Shown here one piece after another: positions 55,576-64,000 of a stretch of 64,000 nt of DNA. Source of the DNA: Topomyia yanbarensis. Lineage: Eukaryota > Arthropoda > Insecta > Diptera > Culicidae. The translations under genes were made by a program, and so were the position numbers. Under the pieces are notes generated by a model that was not told the DNA's origin, made no database searches, and was given only the letters and a program-made list of their open reading frames with translations. Location: contig NC_080670.1 in the NCBI RefSeq assembly GCF_030247195.1, positions 211,098,546 to 211,162,545 on the forward strand, written 5' to 3'. Position 1 is the first letter of the stretch. Each line of letters starts with the position of its first letter.

Positions 55576-57489
55576 TTGGTAAAATTAGAACCACCCCAAC
55601 TGTCGTTTTAACAAAAAAAGGGGCTTACAAACAGCGAAAAAAATTCCAAAGACACAATAAGGCTAAGTTATTTAATTTAACTAAAATTTCAAAATTCCTG
55701 ATAAATTAGCATTCTGGACCCACTGTGCACTGTGGGTATCAAACTTCGCGATTTCTCCAATGTAATTCACATTCCAACCAATTCGAATTCGCCCGTACTA
55801 ATTTTTAATAGCAATAAGAGATTTCAGCAGCAGACTCCGGGACATTCATAAGCGCGAGGATTGAATAACGAGCAAAAACCTTTTTTTTGCCTACGTGCGT
55901 GCATTACTAAAGAGAAGGTGAGCCAGCCCCGTGTATAATGGCCAAACTTTTTCATTATGACATATTAGTTTTCTGTCGCGAGAACTTTCAAGCTTTGGCA
56001 CAAATTTAAACATTAGCGAGTATTATCTGCTTTAATGGGGGTTCGTAGGGTGTCCCAAATTATTTAACAGTACCCTAGCACTCACACAGTTTTGAAGATT
56101 CAGTTTCGTCGGTACAGGCGATTCAGAGGCTTGTACCTTCAACCGAACACTATGATCGAAGTTATCAAATGTCCATCCGAAAAAAAACCATCTCCGGGAC
56201 ACCCAATCTGAGTCCAGCGAGATGATGATTAATTCTTCACTTTATCAAATGGAAATCTGACAAAGGAAAGGACCAATATTTTTTGTGCTCAACGTGACGG
56301 ATGAGTACTTTTATGCGCATAATTCCATCATGAGAACGGCACCACTTCTAGTCCTGAGAAAGTTCTGGTGTGTGTGCACGCGTATTTTCCTAACTTCTCG
56401 CAACCTCGAGTCGTAGCGCGGTGGCGTGGGCCGCGAAAGCGCTCTCGGTAGAAAGTTAATTAGCGTAAAATTTATGGTGGTAATTTATGTGATGATGATA
56501 ATAATGTTTTCGGTTGCTTTGCTGTGCAAACAATGTCTTTCTCGTTCTCTATTTATTTTATTGCAACACCCAAGTCACTTGGTTTCTTGAATTAATAATA
56601 ATAATAATAATGGCAATAATAATACCTCTTTCTGACACCTCGACATTATTTTACCATACATCAACTCAACTCCAAAACGGATGTAAACGAAACACCAGTT
56701 CTTGTAATTTCTTTGAACGCCAAAATTTGCATTCCTAAACAGGACTGTTGAGCAGGCCCCTGATGTTTATTTTCTCACACCACTCTGAAAGCTACCCAGG
56801 AGGTTGACCCATGTTTCTGGAAAAGCGAGCGAGTAAGGCAAATTTTGACAGAGCCAGGCGGCAATTCTGCGAACATCCATCAACCGAAAATGATGCTTCG
56901 AAGAATACAATTAATTAACATCCATTATTTCCGACCATCTGACTCGGATGTGGAAAGTGTGTATATTTTTTGTTTATCAGAGGAAGGCCTGCCTCGTAAT
57001 CGAAATCTATTTATGGAACGCGCGAAACCGAACTGATGTTGTTTTTCCACACCCCCCCCCCCCCCCCGATTGGCTCCATGTCAATCAAAATCTAGAATTT
57101 CGGTGCGTCTGTCCGGGGTGTGTTTAAACCGTGCGTTTCGCACGACTCCGGCTAAAGATTTTGAACCTTATTTAAGCACTGCCACTCAGCCTTTTCCCAG
57201 GTAACTGTCTTACATTATTTAAATTTTCTCCATCATCCCAAGTCCGGGGATCCGGTCCAGAATTCGGATCATTTTGTTTTCATTGTTATCCTCGTCAAAA
57301 GAGGGTATACAAATCCCCACATCGCAGCTAAAATGATTCCGTTTTCCTGGAACTGAATTTTAATGGAGAATGGATAATTAAATAAACAGAAACTAGCCCT
57401 TATGCTAAAGGTTGGTCGGATAGGCTTTGGAGTGGGAGGTCTCATCAATATCTGGTATTGACTTAGCACCCCATATGTATGCTAAATAC
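55576..57489. other. Mostly unique intergenic DNA
   Basis: Normal-complexity DNA without recognised exon. Simple sequences: an AAT run near 56,593-56,611 and a C-run of about 15 at 57,052-57,067. Confidence 0.45.
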
Positions 57490-57512
57490 ATTCAGGTTTT
57501 TTACGCGGTTTT
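57490..57512 (-). mobile_element. CGCGTAAA-family MITE end
   Basis: ATTCAGGTTTTTTACGCGG matches the terminal repeat of the 10,341-10,492 element. Only about 23 bp remain before pyrimidine-rich DNA begins. Confidence 0.5.
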
Positions 57513-57735
57513 CATTTCATTTTTCTCTTTCCCTTTTATTTTTTTCCATTTTCTTTTCTTTTACCTCTTTTCTTATGTATTTCTTTTTTTTTCTTTTTTC
57601 ATCTTTTTTTCTCCCTATTTTTTCTGCTTCTTTCTCCCTTTTCTTTCTTGTTCGCTTTTTCTTTTTCTTAGCTGTTTTTGTTATTTTTTCTACTTTACAT
57701 TTCTGCTTTTTCCTTTTTTGTTTCCTCTTATTGAG
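57513..57735. repeat. Pyrimidine-rich (T/C) tract
   Basis: About 220 bp of nearly pure T and C on the + strand, starting directly at the MITE end. Frames on both strands (K/R/E-rich or F/L/S-rich) are artefacts. Confidence 0.85.
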
Positions 57736-58319
57736 CATCAACATGAGCACGTTGACCGTACAATTTGTAATTGCTAGTTCGAGATTAACCAGAACAGGCG
57801 AAATTGCACAGAGAATTAACGAATGGGGTCCGAGACTATTCTCAATGAGAGCGTTTTAAAAGTTCTATACTTTGAAATGCCAATAATTGTGCTGGCCACG
57901 TCCTTACAATCATCGGGAAGGAATTTTAGTGTCAAAAACGTTCTTATGGAGACCTCTGCATCTCTAAGTTTGTCACGTCAAGGTTTTGTTAATTTGAAAG
58001 GGTAAAGAGTTACTCAAATCTGGATTCACTTTGATCAGTGATACGAACTACGCAGCTCTCATAAGTATTATTGCTCTGGGCAGCCAGCTGCCTAGAATTT
58101 TTAATAGATTTATAGTTTGGTAAACGTGCTTAGAATTTGTAGGAATTTTTTTGACAATTCTTGTGGAAAATACCACCAACCCGCTTTTTCATCCCTAGGC
58201 GAATTGCAGCCTTCGCCGAAGTTGTAGGACTTTAAATTATCTACCTTATTTTCGCTTACAGTGGTTTTTCTAAGCTAGTGGATTTTCTCCAAGTAAATTG
58301 TCAAAAAATCTGATACAAA
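57736..58319. other. Unannotated DNA with one dispersed-repeat fragment
   Basis: At 58,071-58,103 ATTGCTCTGGGCAGCCAGCT, then GCCTAGAATTT matches 15,048-15,075. No gene recognised. Confidence 0.45.
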
Positions 58320-58880
58320 TTTCAAGCACTTTGGTCCGATGGCTAAATTTGTTCGATTTGGTTCAGATTCGGAGCAAACATTCCTGGTGGGACTAGGGAT
58401 CGACTCAGGGGTGACCCGATGGGAGTCATTTTTTGTCATTCTAGTTTATATAGTATATCGTCGATCGAAAGTGCGTACCACATGGATGAAGATAAAAAAG
58501 TTTTCGACTCAGGAACCGATTAAATTTTATGAAAATTTGTTTTTTTTCTGAGTAGCTCAGCTTACACTTGTGAACAATAAAGTTATCTTGGTACACTTTA
58601 GGTTGACTCTCAGATTTTTTGGAAAGCCCTACCAACTTCAATAAATTTACTACGAACTTTATATAAGTTCTATACAACTGTGAAAAGTTTTTCTATTTTC
58701 GTATAAAGCTGTACGCACAATAGGTAGAGCCAAATCCATAATGAATATTTTTGTGGCGTCCAACATTCTAGATTGATTAGAAAAAATGACCCCAACCGTC
58801 TCACCCCTGAGTCGTTCTGCATTCCAGTCCACATTTCTGGCCCAACTTTGAGTCAAATCATCGATCAATTATAGCTACCA
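58320..58880. mobile_element. Foldback-type element, family F
   Basis: CGACTCAGGGGTGACCCGAT, then GGGAGTCATTTTTT at 58,401-58,434 is the inverse complement (few changes) of GAAAAAATGACCCCAACCGT, CTCACCCCTGAGTCG at 58,779-58,814. Weaker similarity extends outward (GACTAGGGAT against the inverse of CATTCCAGTC). Another copy of one arm lies at 20,620-20,715. The interior has no recognisable gene. Confidence 0.7.
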
Positions 58881-58989
58881 GTACAACGTCCTTAATGTTT
58901 GTATGTTATTTTTCCACAATTTGTACGGAGACAAGCACGTTCACATTTTCGTCGTTGAAAATTCATATGTACACATGAAATCCATCCAA

Positions 58990-59280
58990 TTAAGAAAATC
59001 GAGCGGGTCGTTGGCTTTCTACTATTTTTACTGGTTTCATTCGTTGCTCTTTAAACTTTCTTGTGCATGTCTGTGTTAGGTTAAATGGCGTTATTCCATT
59101 GTCGTATATGACTCCCTCTATTTCAACACGCTTACACGGTATGTAAACGCGGTAGTTATAGCGAAAGAAAGCATTTTGTATGATATCGTTAGCGAAAACC
59201 GTATTTCTAACTTCAGTTGGAAGAGAGATCTTCGAACTACTAATCAGTGGTTCTTCACGTTGATGCAGGAATAAATACAA
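58990..59280 (-). pseudogene. Non-LTR retrotransposon ORF1-like remnant
   Basis: A 96-codon minus-strand frame contains VRNTVFANDIIQNAFFRYN, then YRVYIPCKRVEIEGVIYDNG and MKPVKIVESQRP. The RVYIPxxxVEIxGV block is shared with the remnant at 51,176-51,403, so both derive from one ORF1 family (nucleic-acid-binding protein of a Jockey-like element by remembered style). The frame is open but far shorter than a complete ORF1 and has no partner ORF2 beside it. Confidence 0.5.
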
Positions 59281-60540
59281 GGGCCATTCGATAGCATTTC
59301 ATTGTTCACAGATCTGACCGCACTGCTTGGCGTTTGAGTATCAACTGGTGACATGAGGTCGTCTTCACAGCAGATCTACATTGATTCAAGATTGCAATAG
59401 CTCTTATGCACGAATTCGTTCAGCACCACTTTGGGCGAGCGTTTTGGATTTATCCTTATGCTCAATATCGCTACAGTTGTACTGCAGGTGGGAGGTAATC
59501 CTCGGTCCCCGCGATAGCGGCAATTTGTCGATCGGTTTAAGACCATTGGAAACAATAAATGTGTCGTATTACCGCACACAAAACACTTATTGGAAGAGAA
59601 ACAACTGCCACCGGTCTTTCACCCCGCGATGGAATAAAGAGAGCTTCGACGTGTACCTTGAGAATGTCACCACGTATAAAGATTTGCTGAAACTTGAAAC
59701 ATTCGACTACCTCAGGAAGTACAGGGAGCCGTAAGCAAGAATAAAGAAAGCGATATGATATAGCGTATAGATTGTGCAGAATGAAAAGATTGACGACAGT
59801 CAATAAAACTTGGTCATTGGTACAGTTTCGTTGACGAGCTAACCCAAGAAACATCGACGAACACTCCTTACAACAGGTATTTATTTTTATTCGACCTCGC
59901 CGGCATAGGAGAACTACTGCTACTGCTTTCCGAAAGTTATCAATTACTATTCGATGGCTTTTTCAGCGTGTCTGATCGGAATGGGCAGATTTGAGGCAAC
60001 GAGAAAATCTCAAAAATAGTCAGAAATGAGATTAAATATACTTTAATGCAACGATATGTAATCTTTTTTTCCCAGATAGCCCACATCTGGAAATGATTGT
60101 CAATGACATTACATTGTGTGATAAACTACCCCAAACTGTCTGCACAACGAAGGTCTAATAGGAAAAATGTTTTCAACCCACCCGATTTTTCCAATTGGCC
60201 AAGGTTTTCTTCATGCTCATACAACGCTACGGAAGTATGAAACTCAGATTGCCACGTGTCAAATTTGTCAGCATCGTCTTTTTGAAATTCGATTATTTGA
60301 CGCACTTCGACGCGTGAGCCCAACGGAACCGTTTGGCTTGCATATAGTTACCACGATTAATTGAAAATAAAGTATATTTAAACTTACAATCGTTAGTCCA
60401 GCTTCCATATTTCTTATCTGGTTGGTGATGTTATCGTTTGAACAACCGTTTGCGAAGGAACTGAAGATGCTAAAGTGTTTTCCTTTTTTCCTTATTGGGT
60501 ACATTTTCCATAGTGGGTAAATTGTTTGCAGTTCTGACAT
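59281..60540. other. Unannotated DNA with a coding-like frame
   Basis: The plus-strand frame 59,381-59,734 (117 codons) has balanced composition in its second half (NKESFDVYLENVTTYKDLLK) but no recognised family; it may be a transposon relic. 59,876-59,910 is a possible copy of repeat R3 (see 37,647). No RNA gene was found. Confidence 0.35.
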
Positions 60541-60722
60541 ATGGGAGATTGATTTTCATAAGTGCACAGAGTGCTCTGATAGATTAGAGTCATAAAGGAA
60601 GGAATAGGAAATTTCAACTGCATTTCTACTACTTGAACCGTTCAGAATATCTGAAAAAAAAACTTTCTCCATTTATCATTCTTAACAGATTTTCGAATGT
60701 TCACTATGCTATATTTCCCCCT
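60541..60722 (+). repeat. Dispersed repeat R2, copy B
   Basis: Aligns in order and orientation with 32,868-33,060; see that entry for the shared blocks. Both copies lie 5' of transposon protein remnants. Confidence 0.7.
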
Positions 60723-60783
60723 AAGAAGAAAAATTGGGTAGAATCTCACTTGGACGTAAAGGGCCCAAAACCTATAACCAAAT

Positions 60784-60945
60784 TAGTTATGGAAGTTGCG
60801 TTTCGATTTCGTCTCATCAGAATCCAACACTAACTTAATGACAGAACTAGGGGTTTGCTCAAGAACAAAAGTTTTGTTCTGTTGTCAGTTAGTGGTGGAA
60901 CCTGAAGAGGAAGTCGAAACGACAAAATTTTGGTTCAAAGTGGTT
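60784..60945. mobile_element. Family H MITE, short copy
   Basis: The left end TAGTTATGGAAGTTGCGTTTC, GATTTCGTCTCATCAGAATC, CAACACTAACTT is an excellent match to the 29.3-kb copy. The right end (GTCAGTTAGTGGTGGAACC, TGAAGAGGAAGTCGAAACGA) is a decayed inverse. ACTAGGGGTTTGCTC inside matches the hairpin of the 2.8-kb copy. It abuts the Jockey-type remnant. Confidence 0.78.
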
Positions 60946-61215
60946 AATGAGGGTCGTGATTTCACTCGGGTGATATCGCAGCTCACGTCAAATGATTATA
61001 CGTTGGATGCGCATCTCCGCTGTATTGGGCTCGTTGAGAGCCATCTTTGTGCTTGTGGCGACGGATATCGCGACATCGAACATGTTGTCTGGTCGTGCAC
61101 TGAGTATCGTGATGCCAGAACGTTTCCCACCTGTCCCAAGGAAGACCACCCAATGTTACGGTTCGAGATGCGACGGCTATCCGCGATCTTTCTTAAATGT
61201 CCCTCATGTAACTAA
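60919..61215 (+). pseudogene. Jockey-type non-LTR retrotransposon, C-terminal ORF2 remnant
   Basis: 98 codons and a TAA stop. The frame reads TKFWFKVVNEGRDFTRVISQ, then LTSNDYTLDAHLRCIGLVES and HLCACGDGYRDIEHVVWSC. The last part is a C-x1-C-x8-H-x4-C zinc-binding motif that follows the reverse transcriptase in Jockey/I-group ORF2 proteins, preceded by the usual YTLDAHLxxIGL. Endonuclease and reverse transcriptase domains are missing: a 5'-truncated copy, as target-primed reverse transcription often leaves. The MITE just upstream may overlap the truncation point. Confidence 0.85.
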
Positions 61216-62059
61216 GTTAAAAAAATGGGTTTGTGTCATTTGGCATAATTTTGAGAATCGTTCACACTGAAAGTCATGTGGCATAACGGATTTTAGGCAG
61301 AGTTTTTTCTCCAGGGTTATTATTGGTTATCAAAACGCTAATTTAGCACAATAGTTGTTTGACATGATTATATTTATTGATAAAGTTATTCGATACCAGG
61401 GTGTTTCCTTGTGTAAATAATTTGCCGTGCATATTTTGGTCCCGCGGGAATTTGTTACATATGCAATTGTAAGCGGCTGTAAGGTTTTTTTTTACCAATA
61501 GTATATATTTACAAAAAACCTAGTCACAAATCAAAACTAATTATTGTATTATTCATCAAAAATTTTCATAGTTTCAAAGCACATGCTGTCTGACATCGCT
61601 GCCACTCTGTCAGACTTAAGCTAATTCATAGCCTCTATGTTTGAATAACCCGAACAAATAAGTTCATCAGAGATTTGCTTGCGAGGGGTCGCCGCTTCCG
61701 ACGGTGGGTCGGCAGTTACCTCGTCTAGCTTATCCTTAGCGGGTTTGTGCCTCTTCGGATCTCAAACAATATAACAGTACAAAAACCGATGCTTTGCGTC
61801 AAAGGGTGCCGTAACTGGGCTAGTTGGATTGGTCTTTTACATCACATAATTCGAAAGAACTGCTCATGATATAAAGAAGGATAAAAGGCAAATAATTTTA
61901 TTTATTGAAGCGCTGTTTTGAAAAGCGTCCGCTCGCTGGCGGAAAGGTCTGGACGTATGGAGAAATTTCATAAGGCCGGAGTTTTGATGATCTGTGCTGT
62001 GCTTGATCATAATGTGCTGGCAGTAATCTTCTCTTTGTCACAAACACAAAACTCCTCTT
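61216..62059. other. Unannotated DNA downstream of the retroelement remnant
   Basis: The first few hundred bases may be its 3' untranslated region. No other gene recognised. Confidence 0.35.
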
Positions 62060-62235
62060 TTCCCTGTCATCATTGGTCGTCAGTAACTAACACCAACTAA
62101 TTAGACACCAAAGTCCAAAAAGAGATTTTTTTGGATTTTAGTGTCTAACTAGCGCCAATTTGGTGATGGATTGGACTTATCTAACTAGCATTAAGTTGGC
62201 GTCAGTTACTGACGAGGAGAATCCGAAACACTAAA
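62060..62235. mobile_element. Family H MITE, copy at 62 kb
   Basis: The left end (GGTCGTCAGTAACTAACACC, AACTAATTAGACACC) and the inverted right end (GTGTTTCGGATTCTCCTCGT, CAGTAACTGACGCC, AACTTAATGCTAG) are related inverted repeats. A central AGTCCAAAAAGAG / TTTTTTTGGATTTTAG palindrome lies near 62,112-62,141. Closest to the copies at 5.4 and 20.2 kb. Confidence 0.72.
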
Positions 62236-64000
62236 AAACCATGCTTTTGATTTTAGTTATTTTCCATTTCGCAGTTCTATTTCATAGTTCTGGTAACTAT
62301 TTTCCAAAAATAGTCCATTGGCGATTTTCTCTCTAAGACATAAATCATAGCTCATTATCCTTGCAAACAACCACCTCAATTAGCGCAATTAAACGAGCTG
62401 CTCGTGCTCCCTGGCAAAACGAACCGGATGACTCAAAACTCATACATTTTTCATAAGAATCCTTCGCTCGAAATTTGTTTGAAAGCATTTTGAAACAAGC
62501 CCAAAACGGCACCACTGCCCCGAACCGGATCCAAATGTTGCCTTGTTATCGCTGTTTCTAATGAATCATAAATTTAAGCGGATCCAGCCTCATCCGGCAG
62601 CAATTGCTCTTCTCGTTGCTGTTGTTGTTTTTTTTTCGGTCGACTACTATCCCTCGCTGCAATCCAGCCTGAAACAATCACAAAGCCCAAGAAGGTACCC
62701 AAGCTTTGAAGTCGGTCCCGAGGCGACGGAAATTCATCTAAATTTCCCATCCAGTCCGGTACGAACGGAGGGCTACCCGAGAAAAACATAACATCATACT
62801 GTCAACTGGTGAATTTTAATCGCGTTTCCTGGTTGAAGCTTCAGGGGGGTTTCTACTTAGTGGTTTGCACTGCAGCAACAGCAGCATCATCGGCAGCATA
62901 AAGTCGGAAGCAAAGCTACAAAGCCCGACCTGAAGTTCATTTTAACTTTTGGAGCTGTTCCAACAAACTGGATTTGCATCCTTTGTCGGGGGGGTCGGAC
63001 GGTAAAGTCACCCTGAGGGTACGAACAGTCCCAGAATTATAAAGCTGCCCCAGAGTTGGGATGAATAAAACATGTTTCAGTTACTCAAATTAGTAGTGAG
63101 TCGGAATGATTCTTCGCTGGAACCGGTGCGTCGTCGGTGGTGTAGGATTTGCAGCAGGGAAAAGCAAAGCCAAACGTGACGAGTCTGTTACGAGGGAGAG
63201 AGCTCAATCTAGTCACAAACCCATTCAATAGCTCTACCAGAATGGGAAGCATCTACCTCGAGTCGGTGTAGTTTGGGAAATAATCAAAGTTCTTCGAAGT
63301 AGGAAAATCAAAACATCGTATTTTCAGATGAGAAATATTCTTGCGGAGCTAGCAGTCGTTTAAGACTCTCGCTGGATCCCACCCGCTTCCTGCCTGAACA
63401 CGTCCGTCTGGCCTTCGGCAACTCAGAAATCCTCTGTTTTTATTCGCTTCGTCTATGAAGATGCAAAAAGTGTTCCAACTGTACCAGTTTCCCAGATGAA
63501 CAACTCGGTTCAGTTTCGCATTGGAAATCCTTCCGAGTCTCCCGAGATCAATTCGATGATAAAAACTAGTTTAAATTAATTCACTCATACTAAAGTGCCT
63601 GTTGGATTTTTTTTTGTAATTTCACGCTGAAGTGAGCACTACATAAAAGGGGTAGTATTTCACAACTTTCTTCACACCATTCTTCCACCACCACTCGGAC
63701 TCGGCCTTTTTCCGTCAGTCAGCTTCAATAAAGTTTCGAAATAAAATGTTTAATATGTCCCTCGTCTCTGTAGAAGAAGCAGCAGCAGTGTAGAGAAAGG
63801 GATGAGTGCGACGACGACGTCAGGACACAGTCAGTAGTTTCTATATGACAAACAGGATGACGACTGTACGGGTAGCGCAATCCTTCTGCAGTGTAGGAAC
63901 CGAGCAGAGCACAGTGCAAATCGTAATAAAACTGCTTTTTATTAGGCTATCATTTGCTACCGGATGGTGATCTTTTCGGTTGTGAAAAAAATACATACGA
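62236..64000. other. Mostly unique intergenic DNA
   Basis: Normal-complexity, GC-balanced sequence with short CAG/CAGCAG runs (62,873-62,900, 63,775-63,790). No exon with convincing coding or splice signals. ACATAAAAGGGG at 63,640 resembles a TATA box, but the nearest initiator-like TCAGTC is about 75 bp away, too far to support a promoter. Confidence 0.45.

Noticed and set aside
57517..57750. Lysine-rich minus-strand frame resembling a nuclear basic protein
   Set aside because: Reading of a polypurine strand (AAA, AAG, GAA, AGA codons only); an overlapping plus-strand frame is equally long.
59381..59734. 117-codon frame as a host gene
   Set aside because: No family resemblance, no splice context, and located among transposon relics; kept only as an unannotated stretch.
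1..64000. CRISPR arrays, operons, riboswitches and other prokaryotic systems
   Set aside because: Direct repeats here are satellites, microsatellites and MITE ends without spacer-repeat structure; all other signals are eukaryotic.

Overview
The window reads as gene-poor, repeat-laden nuclear DNA of an insect, most likely a culicine mosquito (Aedes-like). The reasons are a DD37E Tc1/mariner transposase remnant (a lineage described from mosquitoes), a dispersed repeat carrying the direct 'tatgagaaaggcaaaaa' signature, tRNA-derived SINEs, many inverted-repeat MITEs with CATAAATGACGTAGCA-type or CGCGTAAA-rich termini, and very long intergenic spacing. The species call is inference from remembered repeat families; no search was run. 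No complete host protein-coding gene, rRNA or bona fide tRNA gene could be supported. The window is probably intergenic or inside a very large intron.

Layout. 0-0.7 kb: diverged satellite. 2.8-3.5 kb: stack of a MITE, a tRNA-SINE and a second MITE. 6-20 kb: giant A/G-rich tracts (purines on the + strand) broken by inserted MITEs and by unique sequence, with a well-defined 8-bp-TSD element at 16.6-17.1 kb. 20-27 kb: more MITEs, then two C/T-rich tracts (purines on the - strand) around a mosquito-type retrotransposon 3' end. 29-32 kb: two clean MITEs. 32-36 kb: broken coding remnants, including the DD37E transposase. 40 kb: a 370-bp tandem duplication carrying a tRNA-like module. 42.9-44.6 kb: large 7-bp and 8-bp microsatellites next to a retroposon with target-site duplications. 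48-53 kb: a minisatellite present in both orientations and broken by MITEs. 52.9-55.6 kb: a 115-bp satellite split by a 1.74-kb insertion flanked by a 21-bp duplication. 58-62 kb: foldback element, non-LTR ORF1 and ORF2 remnants and more MITEs. The remaining blocks (11-13, 28-29, 36-40, 41-42.7, 45.4-47, 55.6-57.4 and 62.3-64 kb) look like ordinary unique intergenic DNA with no recognisable exon, apart from one weak coding-like segment near 46.8 kb.

Nothing here works as an operon or pathway. The biology is transposon history: nested insertions, target-site duplications, seeding of simple repeats, and strand-asymmetric polypurine expansion. I see no convincing new molecular system. The strongest leads are the roughly 10 kb of polypurine/polypyrimidine DNA, a retroposon family with a palindromic segment shown by two TSD-flanked copies, and a locally dominant hairpin-bearing MITE family.
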